Below, one piece after another: positions 1-7,632 of a stretch of 64,000 bases of DNA. The notes under the pieces are model-generated. The model saw nothing but the letters and a program-made list of their open reading frames with translations. It was not told the origin of the DNA and made no database searches. Origin of the DNA: Bradyrhizobium nitroreducens. GTDB lineage: Bacteria; Pseudomonadota; Alphaproteobacteria; Rhizobiales; Xanthobacteraceae. A program made the translations under genes and the position numbers. The stretch spans positions 1,624,342 to 1,688,341 of the forward strand of contig NZ_LFJC01000003.1 of the NCBI RefSeq assembly GCF_002776695.1, given 5' to 3'. The first letter of the stretch is position 1, and every line of letters begins with the position of its first letter.

Positions 1-32
1 CCGCTCCCTTCCCTCCCCGGAGCGTAGCGAAA

Positions 33-917
33 ATGCACCTTCCAATTGCCGCCATCGCCTTCATTCAATTCTGTGTTGTCGAGCGGAGGCTGTCGCCGCA
101 CACGTGTGCGGCATACCGGTTCGACCTCTCTGATTTCGGGAAGTGGGTGACGGTCGATCTCGCCGAGATCACGACCGCACATCTGAAGGCGTACATGGAA
201 GACATGGCGGCACGAAAGCTGTCGACGTCGACGGTGCGGCGGCGGCTTGCGTGCCTGAAGGCGTTCTTCCGCTACACCAGCGAGGCGAACGGCCTCGCCA
301 ATCCGTTCGACGGCTGGCGCATCAGGATCGCGCGGCGCAAGCAGCTGCCGCGGTCGTTGTCGCGCGGCGAGACGTCAACGCTGTTGTCGACGTCGGGACT
401 TGCCGCGCCGCGGCTCAATCGGGGCCATCAGGCGATCGAGATCGCGATCCGGCTGATGGTCTCGACGGGTTTGCGCGTCGGCGAATTGTGCGCGTTGCAG
501 CGGGATGATGTGCTCTCGCAGGGTACGGCGCTGCGGGTTCGCGGCAAGGGTTCGCGCGACCGCATCGCCTATGTGTCCGATCCAAAGCTCGCCCAGGATC
601 TGGTCGCGTTGAGCACGCGCTCCGCGGCAAACTCAGCGCTCTTCCTCAATCGCGCGGGGCGCCCGCTGCGACCGCATTCGGTGCGCAGCCGGCTCCGCAC
701 ATTGGCCGAACAGGCCGGCTTCCGGCGCAAGCTGACGCCGCACATGCTGCGGCACACGGCGGCGACGCTGCTGATCGAGACCGGGGTCGATATTCGCTTC
801 GTGCAGCGGCTATTGGGGCATTCCTCGATCTCCACGACCGAGATCTACACGCATGTGTCAGACGAGGCCCTGCGCACGACGCTGGCGCGCGCGAACGTGC
901 TGAGTTCGCTGGGGTAG
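33..917 (+). CDS. Tyrosine recombinase / site-specific integrase (XerC/D-like)
   Basis: A 294-residue tyrosine recombinase that would cut and rejoin DNA through a 3'-phosphotyrosine intermediate. An N-terminal core-binding, SAM-like domain covers about residues 5-90 and the catalytic domain about 110-290. All expected active-site residues are visible: R148 (in TGLRVGEL), K172 (in VRGKGSRD), H237 and R240 (HMLRH), H263 (LLGHSS) and Y272 (EIYTHV). The length is that of XerC/XerD and simple integrases. The ATG at 33 follows a purine-rich stretch. No excisionase, phage gene or tRNA target lies next to it, and the next gene points the opposite way, so it is either a stand-alone recombinase or one end of an element that lies to the left of the window. 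Family assignment is safe; whether it is a housekeeping Xer protein or an integrase is open. Confidence 0.9.
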   Translation: MHLPIAAIAFIQFCVVERRLSPHTCAAYRFDLSDFGKWVTVDLAEITTAHLKAYMEDMAARKLSTSTVRRRLACLKAFFRYTSEANGLANPFDGWRIRIARRKQLPRSLSRGETSTLLSTSGLAAPRLNRGHQAIEIAIRLMVSTGLRVGELCALQRDDVLSQGTALRVRGKGSRDRIAYVSDPKLAQDLVALSTRSAANSALFLNRAGRPLRPHSVRSRLRTLAEQAGFRRKLTPHMLRHTAATLLIETGVDIRFVQRLLGHSSISTTEIYTHVSDEALRTTLARANVLSSLG

Positions 918-939
918 CTGAATAGCCCACAAAGAGCGT

Positions 940-1043
940 GTCATTCCGGGGCGCGCCTTTTGGCGCGAACCCGGAATCCATTCATCGACCGTGATCGTGG
1001 CGCGATAGATTCCGGGCTCGCGCTACGCGCGCCCCGGAATGAC
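940..1043. repeat. Dispersed intergenic palindromic repeat (family A)
   Basis: An inverted-repeat element that begins GTCATTCCGGGGCGCGC and ends GCGCGCCCCGGAATGAC, with inner arms around CCCGGAATCCA and ATTCCGGGCTC. Similar units occur at 20343-20444, 41825-41928, 44956-45060 and, in a mixed form, at 59465-59596. Here it fills the space between convergent genes and could fold as a transcript-end hairpin for both. Confidence 0.85.
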
Positions 1044-1051
1044 GGCGTCGC

Positions 1052-4000
1052 TTACGGCTTCACCTGCGCGGGCGGGCCGTATGCTTCGGCCTCCGACTGG
1101 GCCTTCGGCTCCCTGTCCCCCGCCAGCACCCGCTGCACGGAGACGAAGAACACCGGCACCATCAGCAGCGCCAAAATGACGACCGCGATCATGCCGCCCA
1201 TTACGATGCTGCCGAGCGCCTGCTGGCTGGCGCCGCCGGCGCCGTGGGCGATGGCCATGGGGAGCACGCCGCAGATGAAGGCGAGGCCCGTCATCAGGAT
1301 CGGGCGGAAGCGCAGGCGGCAGGCTTCGATGGTGGCCTCCACCAGCGGCTTGCCTTCCTTGCGCAGGTCCTTGGCGAACTCGATGATCAGGATCGCGTCC
1401 TTGGCGGCGAGACCGATGATGGTGATCAGGCCGACGGTGAAATAGACGTCGTTGGGCAGGCCGCGCAGCATCGCGGCAATCACGGCGCCGACGATGCCGA
1501 GCGGCACCGTGAGCAGCACCGCGAGCGGGATGGTCCAGCTCTCGTAGAGCGCGGCGAGGCACAGGAACACCACGAAGATCGAGAGCGCCAGCAGGAACGG
1601 CGCCTGCGAGCCCGACAGCTTTTCCTGCAGCGACTGGCCGGTCCACTCATAGCCGAAGCCGCGCGGCAGCCTGCCCGCGAGCCGCTCCATCTCGGCGATC
1701 GCATCGCCCGAGGTGAAGCCGGGCCTGGCTTCGCCGGAGATGCGCACCGCCGGATAATAGTTGAAGCCGGCGATCTGGGTCGGGCCGCGCGCCCATTCCA
1801 CCGTGGCAAAGGACGAGAACGGCACCAGCTGGCCGCGGCTGTTCTTGACGTTGTAGTTGAGGATGTCCTCGGTCCGCATGCGGTCGCGGGCGTCGGCCTG
1901 CACCACGACACGCTGCATGCGGCCGCGGTTCGGGAAGTCGTTGATGTAGTTCGAGCCGAGATTGGTCGAGATCGTGCTGTTGATGTCCTCGAAGGTGACG
2001 CCGAAGGCGCCGGCCTTCTCGCGGTCGATCACGAGGTTGACCACGCCCGCTTCCGGCAGGCCTTCGACATAGACCTTCTGCAGCACCGGGCTCGCATTGG
2101 CCTCCGCGATCAACTGATCGGCGGCGCGCATCAGGGCCGGATAGCCCTTCTGCCCGCGGTCCTGCAGGCGGAACGAGAAGCCCGAGGAATTGCCGAGATT
2201 GTCGATCGGCGGCGGCTGCAGCGCGGAGATCTTTGCGTCGCGGATCGACGCGCCGAGATCGCGGTTGATGTCGTTGACGATCGCCGCGGCCGACTCGCTC
2301 GGCCCGCGCTCCGACCAATCCTTCAGCGTGATGAAGGCCTGCGCGGTGTTCATGCCCTGGCCGGAGAAGCTGAAGCCGGTGAGGAAGGTGACGTTGTCGA
2401 CGCCCGGCCGCTGCGCCAAATACTTCTCGACCTTCTCGATCACCGCCTCGGTGCGGCCGTAGGACGAATCCGACGGCGTCTGCACGTCGGTGGTGATGAA
2501 GCCCTGGTCGTCGACGGGCAGGAAGCCGCCGGGCAGATTGACGAAGGCCCAGGACAGGCCGACCAGCAGCGCGACATAGACCAGCATCAGGCGGCCGGTG
2601 CGCTTCAGCGAGAAGCCGACGGTGCGCGCGTAGCGGAAGCGAGCGCCCTCGAGCAGATGATTGAAACGGCTGAAGACGAAATTGGTCGAGTGGCCGTGCC
2701 CCTTGGGAATCGGCTTGAGCAGCGTCGCGCACAGCGCCGGCGTCAGCGACAGCGCGAGGAAGGCGGAGAAGCCGATCGCCGCGACCATGGTGACCGAGAA
2801 CTGGCGGTAGATGATGCCGACCGAACCCGGGAAGAACGCCATCGGCACGAACACCGCCATCAGCACCAGCGTAATGCCGATGATGGCACCCGTGATCTGC
2901 GACATGGCCTTCCGGGTCGCTTCCTTCGGCGACAGGCCTTCCTCGGCCATGATGCGCTCGACGTTCTCGACCACGACGATGGCGTCGTCGACGAGGATGC
3001 CGACCGCGAGCACCATGCCGAACATCGAGAGCATGTTGATGGAATAGCCGGCGAGCAGCAGCGTGGTGCAGGCGCCGAGAAGCGCCACGGGCACCACGAT
3101 GGTCGGGATGATGGTGTAGCGGATGTTCTGCAGGAACAGGAACATCACCACGAACACCAGCACCACGGCTTCGACCAGCGTCGTCAGCACCTTCTTGATC
3201 GAGGCCTCGACCACGGGCGTGATGTTGTAGGGAATTTCGTAGGTGATGTTGGCCGGGAAGAAGCGCGACAGCTCCTTCATCTTCTCCTCGACCGCGCTCG
3301 CGGTCGCCAGCGCGTTGCCGGTCGGCGACATCAGCACGGAGAGACCCGCGGTCGGCTTGCCGTCGAGGCGGGTGTTGAACTGGTAGCTGAGACCGCCGAC
3401 CTCGACGCGCGCGACGTCGCGCAGGCGCACGGTCGAGCCGTCGGCGTTGGCGCGCAGGATGATGGCACCGAACTCGTCCGGCGAGGAGAGCTGGCCCTTG
3501 ACCAGCACGAGCGCTGAGGTGCGCTGGCTCGACGTCGAGGGCTCGGCGCCGATGCTGCCCGAGGCGACCTGGGCGTTCTGCGCGGCAATGGCCTTGTTGA
3601 CGTCGTCGGCGGTGAGCCCATAACCGACCAGCTTGGCCGGATCGACCCAGACGCGAAGCGACCGCTCGGTCGAATAGAGCGTGGCACGGCCGACGCCCGG
3701 GATGCGGCGGACCTCGCCGAGCACGTTGCGGATCATGAAGTCGCCGAGGCCGACCTCATCCAGGCTGCCGTCCGTCGAGCTCAGCGTGATGATCTGAAGC
3801 ACCGCGCTCGAGGCTTCCTCGATCAGGATGCCCTGTTGCATCACCGCGCGCGGCAGGCGCGCCTCGACGCGCTTGATGCGGTTCTGCACCTCCACCGAGG
3901 CGTCGTTGGTGTTCGTGCCCGGCTGGAAATTGGCAATGATCTCGACTTGGCCGAGCGAGTCGCTGGTCGATTCGAAATTGAGGATGCCGGAGGCGCCGTT

Positions 4001-4207
4001 GAGCTCCTCCTCGATCAGGCGCGTGACGCTGTTGTAGAGGTTTTCCGGCGAAGCGCCGGGATAGCTGGTCGAGATCGAGATCGAGGGCGGCGCGATGATC
4101 GGATATTGCGCGATCGGCAGCAACGGCACGGCGATTGCGCCGATCAAGCAGATGAACAGCGCGACCACCCAGGCGAAGATCGGCCTGTCGATGAAGAAGC
4201 TCGCCAT
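1052..4207 (-). CDS. RND multidrug efflux transporter, inner-membrane pump (AcrB/MexF-like, HAE-1)
   Basis: A 1051-residue proton-driven efflux pump of the hydrophobe/amphiphile RND class; it would work as a trimer in a tripartite complex with the adaptor encoded upstream and an outer-membrane channel encoded elsewhere. It opens with the typical MASFFIDRPIFAWV, followed by a large periplasmic porter region, a membrane block with the proton-relay pair D407-D408 (GILVDDAIVV, the same numbers as in AcrB), a second periplasmic region and a second membrane block with K936 in GLAAKDAILI. Length is full. The ATG at 4207 lies 6 bases after the adaptor's stop, so the two form an operon. No outer-membrane factor gene and no local regulator are adjacent. 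Substrates cannot be read from the sequence. Confidence 0.95.
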   Translation of the reverse strand: MASFFIDRPIFAWVVALFICLIGAIAVPLLPIAQYPIIAPPSISISTSYPGASPENLYNSVTRLIEEELNGASGILNFESTSDSLGQVEIIANFQPGTNTNDASVEVQNRIKRVEARLPRAVMQQGILIEEASSAVLQIITLSSTDGSLDEVGLGDFMIRNVLGEVRRIPGVGRATLYSTERSLRVWVDPAKLVGYGLTADDVNKAIAAQNAQVASGSIGAEPSTSSQRTSALVLVKGQLSSPDEFGAIILRANADGSTVRLRDVARVEVGGLSYQFNTRLDGKPTAGLSVLMSPTGNALATASAVEEKMKELSRFFPANITYEIPYNITPVVEASIKKVLTTLVEAVVLVFVVMFLFLQNIRYTIIPTIVVPVALLGACTTLLLAGYSINMLSMFGMVLAVGILVDDAIVVVENVERIMAEEGLSPKEATRKAMSQITGAIIGITLVLMAVFVPMAFFPGSVGIIYRQFSVTMVAAIGFSAFLALSLTPALCATLLKPIPKGHGHSTNFVFSRFNHLLEGARFRYARTVGFSLKRTGRLMLVYVALLVGLSWAFVNLPGGFLPVDDQGFITTDVQTPSDSSYGRTEAVIEKVEKYLAQRPGVDNVTFLTGFSFSGQGMNTAQAFITLKDWSERGPSESAAAIVNDINRDLGASIRDAKISALQPPPIDNLGNSSGFSFRLQDRGQKGYPALMRAADQLIAEANASPVLQKVYVEGLPEAGVVNLVIDREKAGAFGVTFEDINSTISTNLGSNYINDFPNRGRMQRVVVQADARDRMRTEDILNYNVKNSRGQLVPFSSFATVEWARGPTQIAGFNYYPAVRISGEARPGFTSGDAIAEMERLAGRLPRGFGYEWTGQSLQEKLSGSQAPFLLALSIFVVFLCLAALYESWTIPLAVLLTVPLGIVGAVIAAMLRGLPNDVYFTVGLITIIGLAAKDAILIIEFAKDLRKEGKPLVEATIEACRLRFRPILMTGLAFICGVLPMAIAHGAGGASQQALGSIVMGGMIAVVILALLMVPVFFVSVQRVLAGDREPKAQSEAEAYGPPAQVKP

Positions 4208-4213
4208 GGCGCG

Positions 4214-5407
4214 TTACCGCGTGAGCTTCTGAGCGTGCCGGTTGTCCGCGGTCGCGTCCGCTTCCGACCAGGATTGCGGCTTGACCTTGTCGCCGGCGGC
4301 GAACTTCTGGAAGCCTTCGACCACGACCTTGTCGCCGGCCTTCAGGCCTTCGGTGACGAACCAGAGTCCGTCCTGCACCGAACCGGTGCGCACCGGCTGC
4401 ACCGCGATGTGGTTGTCGTCCTTGACGACGAACACTTCGCTGCCGCCGCCGCCATTGCGCTGGATCGCCTGCTGCGGCACCGCGATCGCATCGCTGTCGA
4501 GACCCTGGTCGATGCGGACGCGGACATACATGCCCGGCAACAGCTCGCGCTTGGGGTTGGGGAACTCGCCGCGCAACGTCACCTGCCCGGTATGGGCGTC
4601 GACCTTGGCGTCGGAGAACAGCAATTTGCCGTCGAGCGAATAGAGCGTGTTGTCGTCGAGCACCAGATGCACCTTGGCGGCATCGGAGGCGATGCGCTCG
4701 AGGTCGCCGGTCTCGAAGGCGCGGCGCAGCTGGTTGAGCTCGTTCACCGACTGGGTGAAGTCGGCATAGATCGGGTCGAGCTGCTGGATGGTCGCCAGAT
4801 TGGTCTCGTTCTGCACCGCGAGCGCGCCCTCGCTGACCAGGGCCGCGCCGACCACGCCGTCGATCGGCGCGCGCACGGTGGCATAGTCGAGATTGAGCTT
4901 GGCCCGCGCGAGCTCGGCCTTGCGGCCCTCGACCTCGGCATGGGCCTGGCGCTCGGCTGCCACCGCCTTCTCGTTCTCGGCCTCGGGCGCGGCGCGCTGG
5001 CTGGTCAGCGTGGCGATACGGTGGGCCTGCTGCTTCGCCTGCATCAAGGCAGCCTCCGCCTTGGCGAGCGCGGCCTCGTTGGCCATCACCTCGACCTCGA
5101 ACGGGCGCGGATCGATACGGTAGAGCGGATCGCCGGCCTTCACCTCGCTGCCCTGGCGGAACAGGCGCTCGACCACGATGCCGGAGACACGCGGCCGGAC
5201 ATCCGAGACGCGCGTCGGCGCGATGCGGCCGGGCAGCTCGCGCACCACGGCGCGGGCTTGCGGCTTCACGATGACGACGCTGACGTCAGGATAGGCCGGC
5301 GGGGCGGCGGACACGGCGGAGCTGGATTCGTCGCAAGCGCCGAGCAGCGGCGCTAGGGCCGCGAGCATCATTGCAACGCATGCCGATCGCGCGCGAAGTC
5401 CTGACAT
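4214..5407 (-). CDS. RND efflux periplasmic adaptor, membrane-fusion lipoprotein (AcrA/MexE-like)
   Basis: A 397-residue adaptor that joins the inner-membrane pump to an outer-membrane channel. A lipoprotein signal is visible: a hydrophobic segment at about residues 9-22 ends in LLGAC with the lipidated cysteine at C25. Residues about 60-105 and 160-200 are the two halves of the lipoyl-like domain (VRPRVSGIVVERLF; YATVRAPIDGVVG), with an alpha-helical hairpin of Ala/Glu/Lys repeats between them, then beta-barrel and membrane-proximal domains. It is the first gene of the two-gene efflux operon. The ATG at 5407 is preceded by about 230 bases of non-coding DNA that should hold the promoter; no repressor gene is next to it. 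Confidence 0.94.
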   Translation of the reverse strand: MSGLRARSACVAMMLAALAPLLGACDESSSAVSAAPPAYPDVSVVIVKPQARAVVRELPGRIAPTRVSDVRPRVSGIVVERLFRQGSEVKAGDPLYRIDPRPFEVEVMANEAALAKAEAALMQAKQQAHRIATLTSQRAAPEAENEKAVAAERQAHAEVEGRKAELARAKLNLDYATVRAPIDGVVGAALVSEGALAVQNETNLATIQQLDPIYADFTQSVNELNQLRRAFETGDLERIASDAAKVHLVLDDNTLYSLDGKLLFSDAKVDAHTGQVTLRGEFPNPKRELLPGMYVRVRIDQGLDSDAIAVPQQAIQRNGGGGSEVFVVKDDNHIAVQPVRTGSVQDGLWFVTEGLKAGDKVVVEGFQKFAAGDKVKPQSWSEADATADNRHAQKLTR

Positions 5408-5640
5408 GAAGTGGGGTGCCCCGATGTTGTTGATACTGAATCGCGCACGATGCGGCGCCCGTTCTGGACAAAGACCGCGCGGCTGATGACGTCAAAATAG
5501 AATGGACTTGCTGCGACGCAACGCGTGTGGCGGGCGGCTCAATGTCACACAGGCTATATCGCTGATTTCAGGGGCGTTTTCCCGGCTCACCAGATCGTGA
5601 GTCCGGTTCCATTAGGGCGTGCTGCGACAGAAGATCGCAA
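5408..5640. other. Intergenic region upstream of the efflux operon
   Basis: This stretch, together with the gene remnant that follows it, forms a 403-base gap before the toxin gene. It should carry the promoter of the minus-strand efflux operon. I see no confident -35/-10 pair, operator palindrome or RNA element in it. Confidence 0.5.
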
Positions 5641-5748
5641 TTACTCCGCAACTTTCATCCGGTAGTGGCTGACGCCCCATTCGGTTCCATCGGCATAGCC
5701 GAACAGGCCCGAGGTCGCGAGCAGGGACCAGCGCCAGCGCCGCATCCA
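5641..5748 (-). pseudogene. 3'-end remnant of a CFA-type methyltransferase gene
   Basis: On the minus strand this stretch translates, in a frame ending at a TAA stop (5643-5641), to WMRRWRWSLLATSGLFGYAD and then GTEWGVSHYRMKVAE. That is the C-terminus of the intact methyltransferase at 6453-7475 (RRWRWYLLATSGLFGYADG, ending SQYRMKPADS). There is no start codon or upstream part: homology stops sharply at 5748 and the next bases are unrelated. It is therefore a detached gene end, left on the far side of the toxin-antitoxin pair. The last residues differ from those of the intact gene, so it is not simply a recent copy. Confidence 0.85.
5654..5748. repeat. Direct repeat flanking the toxin-antitoxin pair, left copy
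   Basis: Ninety-five bases that match 6469-6563 in the same orientation with four mismatches that I counted by eye. The match ends abruptly at 5748 on one side and decays within the last codons on the other. Both copies code for the same C-terminal segment of a CFA-type methyltransferase on the minus strand. Confidence 0.9.
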
Positions 5749-5810
5749 GGCCAATCAGTTTGCTCATTCGGAACTTGCCCGCCTGTGAACCATGGATTAC
5801 AACAACAATC

Positions 5811-6104
5811 GTGATCAATGTCCTCCAGACAGAAGCATTTCGCGGCTGGCTTGCTGGATTGCGCGACCGTCGTGCCGTTGCGCGCATTGCGAGCCGACTC
5901 GCATTGATCGAACGCGGTACGCTCGGCGATGTGAAGTCATTAGGCGCGGGCCTGTCTGAGTTCAGAATCGACTATGGCCCGGGATACCGTCTCTATGCGG
6001 CGCAACGCGGCACAGAAATCATCATCCTGCTTTGCGGCGGAGATAAGCGAAAGCAGCACGCAGACATCAAGCGGGCACGAGCGATGCTTGCCGAACTGGA
6101 GTAG
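5811..6104 (+). CDS. Type II toxin, RelE/HigB-like addiction-module killer (HI1419 type)
   Basis: A 97-residue toxin of the RelE/ParE superfamily in the phage-Gp49/HigB-like branch that is paired with HI1420-type antidotes. Family members are usually ribosome-dependent mRNA interferases. Recognisable blocks are FRGWLAGLRDRRAVARI, LSEFRIDYGPGYRLY and EIIILLCGGDKRKQ, the last two forming the beta-strand core and the conserved C-terminal GGDK turn. I chose the GTG at 5811 because it gives the usual short N-terminus and family length; an in-frame ATG at 5760 would add 17 residues. The antitoxin ATG follows the stop after 4 bases, so the pair is one operon with the toxin first, as is normal for this family. 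Composition looks less GC-biased than that of the neighbours, which fits horizontal transfer. Confidence 0.88.
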   Translation: MINVLQTEAFRGWLAGLRDRRAVARIASRLALIERGTLGDVKSLGAGLSEFRIDYGPGYRLYAAQRGTEIIILLCGGDKRKQHADIKRARAMLAELE

Positions 6105-6108
6105 TGCA

Positions 6109-6450
6109 ATGGCACTCAAAACCACACCATTTGATGCAGCGGAATATTTGGACACGGCGGAAGCACAAGCCGAGTTCATTACGGCCGCGCTGGAGACTGG
6201 CGACACGGCATTCATTCGGGACGCTGTGAATACGGTGGCGCGTGCCCGCGGCATGAGCGAGATAGCGAGGTCTACGGGGCTGAGCCGCGAAGGGCTGTAC
6301 AAGGCGCTCGGCGAAGCCGGAAATCCGGAGTTCTCGACAATGCTGGGGGTGTTGCGTGCGCTTGGCTTGGGTTTGACTGCGCGTCCCTTGCCCAAAAAGC
6401 CAGGCAAACCCCGCAGGTCAGCGAAAACGCGAGCCCGCAAGGCCGCCTAG
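6109..6450 (+). CDS. Type II antitoxin, XRE-like addiction-module antidote (HI1420 type)
   Basis: A 113-residue antidote that should bind and neutralise the toxin encoded just upstream and repress their shared promoter. It starts MALKTTPFDAAEYLDT and carries a helix-turn-helix in the middle: ARGMSEIARSTGLSREGLYK followed by FSTMLGVLRALGLGL, a pattern typical of the HI1420-type putative antidote family. The C-terminus, from about residue 92, is a basic tail rich in Lys, Arg and Pro that may contact DNA. A longer frame reaching back to 5974 overlaps the toxin and is rejected: the ATG at 6109 gives the family N-terminus. The stop is 2 bases from the convergent methyltransferase stop. Confidence 0.9.
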   Translation: MALKTTPFDAAEYLDTAEAQAEFITAALETGDTAFIRDAVNTVARARGMSEIARSTGLSREGLYKALGEAGNPEFSTMLGVLRALGLGLTARPLPKKPGKPRRSAKTRARKAA

Positions 6451-6452
6451 AC

Positions 6453-7475
6453 TCAGGAATCAGCGGGCTTCATCCGATACTGGCTGACGCCCCATTCGGT
6501 TCCATCGGCATAGCCGAACAGGCCCGATGTCGCGAGCAGGTACCAGCGCCAGCGCCGCATCCACATGGCAGCCTGTTCGCCGTGGACCTTGCGCAAGGAG
6601 GCCTCGATCGCGTCCCGGTGCGCGTCGAAATTGGCGAGCCAGTCATTGGCGGTGCGTTGATAGTGGGTGCCGCTCCAGCACCATTCCTTCTCGACCTCGA
6701 AGATGTCGTCGAATTGCCTGACGAGGTGATGGCTCGGCATCATCCCGCCCGTGAAGACGTGCTGCGCGATCCAGTCCTCGCGATCGGACCGGTCGAACAG
6801 GTAGGATCCGGTGCGATGCGTGGCGACGTGCATGAAGCAGCGCCCCTCGGGCGCGAGCCACGACCGCAGCCGCGTCATCAGCTTGCGCCAGTTCACGATG
6901 TGCTCGAACGTCTCGACCGAGACGATGCGGTCGAACTGGCCATCCGGCGCGAACACGTTCATGTCGGCGCAGATCACGCGCAGGTTCAGCAAGCCGCGTC
7001 GCTCCGCCTGCTCCTCGACATGGGCGCGCTGCGCCTGCGAGGTCGACACCGCCGTCACCTCTGCGTGCGGAAACTGCCGCGCCATCCACAGCGCCAGCGA
7101 GCCCCAGCCGCAGCCGAGCTCGAGGATGGCCTGGCCGTCGGCGAGGCCGGCATGCTCGACGGTCTGGCGCAGCGCCTCCTCCTCCGCCTCCTGCAGGGTG
7201 GTCGCATCGGTCTTGTAGAAGCAGCAGGAATATTTGCGGCTGGGGCCGAGCAGGTCCGCGAAGAACGCGGCGGGTACCTCATCACGCCCGGGTTCGGCGT
7301 CCTCGGCGATCGGCCGCAGCATCATCCGGCCGGCGAAGGCGGCATCGGCCGCAGCGTCGTGGGGGGCGAGGCGCGTTGCAGTGCGGGAGCACAGGCGCTG
7401 GATCGCGGCGCGGATCACGACGTCCGGCAGCGGCACGCGTTCGGCAGTCCCGATGATCGCGGAAACGACGCTCAT
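6453..7475 (-). CDS. SAM-dependent methyltransferase, cyclopropane-fatty-acyl-phospholipid synthase family
   Basis: A 340-residue protein of the CFA synthase/mycolic acid methyltransferase family, which transfers a methyl group from S-adenosylmethionine, usually to unsaturated lipid acyl chains. The SAM-binding motif ILELGCGWGS lies at residues 117-126, preceded by KYSCCFYK and followed by AVSTSQAQ and VSVETFEHI; the C-terminus GTEWGVSQYRMK is duplicated as a remnant at 5641-5748. I chose the ATG at 7475 (MSVVSAIIGT); the frame runs 92 codons further but that part shows no family similarity. It diverges from the stator-like gene at 7633. Substrate is unknown, and it lacks most of the N-terminal lipid-binding part of classical Cfa, so it may act on another lipid. 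Confidence 0.88.
   Translation of the reverse strand: MSVVSAIIGTAERVPLPDVVIRAAIQRLCSRTATRLAPHDAAADAAFAGRMMLRPIAEDAEPGRDEVPAAFFADLLGPSRKYSCCFYKTDATTLQEAEEEALRQTVEHAGLADGQAILELGCGWGSLALWMARQFPHAEVTAVSTSQAQRAHVEEQAERRGLLNLRVICADMNVFAPDGQFDRIVSVETFEHIVNWRKLMTRLRSWLAPEGRCFMHVATHRTGSYLFDRSDREDWIAQHVFTGGMMPSHHLVRQFDDIFEVEKEWCWSGTHYQRTANDWLANFDAHRDAIEASLRKVHGEQAAMWMRRWRWYLLATSGLFGYADGTEWGVSQYRMKPADS
6469..6563. repeat. Direct repeat flanking the toxin-antitoxin pair, right copy
   Basis: The partner of 5654-5748, lying inside the 3' end of the intact methyltransferase gene. The unit from one repeat to the next is 815 bases and holds just the toxin and antitoxin genes with a short upstream region. Confidence 0.9.
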
Positions 7476-7632
7476 GCGCACCCCGAATGGCGAACTTTCT
7501 GCGGATACCTGTCTATCAAAGCGCCGCTTCCGGTCCGGGTTCCCGGAGCCCACCCCGAAATCGGCGTATCCGGCGCTTTTTTTGGGCCGGCGCTGTGCCA
7601 TAGTGCGCACTGCAAACAAGCTTTTGGAATGG

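Noticed and set aside
1244..3517. A 757-codon open frame on the plus strand opposite the RND pump gene
   Set aside because: It is antisense to a clearly real gene, its product is rich in Arg, Asp, Gly and His with no domain pattern, and it arises from the high GC content. The same holds for long antisense frames at 15259-17922, 28508-30940, 35552-37333 and 38123-40267.
5612..5887. A 91-codon minus-strand frame overlapping the methyltransferase remnant
   Set aside because: It is in a different frame from the remnant's homology to the methyltransferase and overlaps the toxin gene start. No family resemblance.
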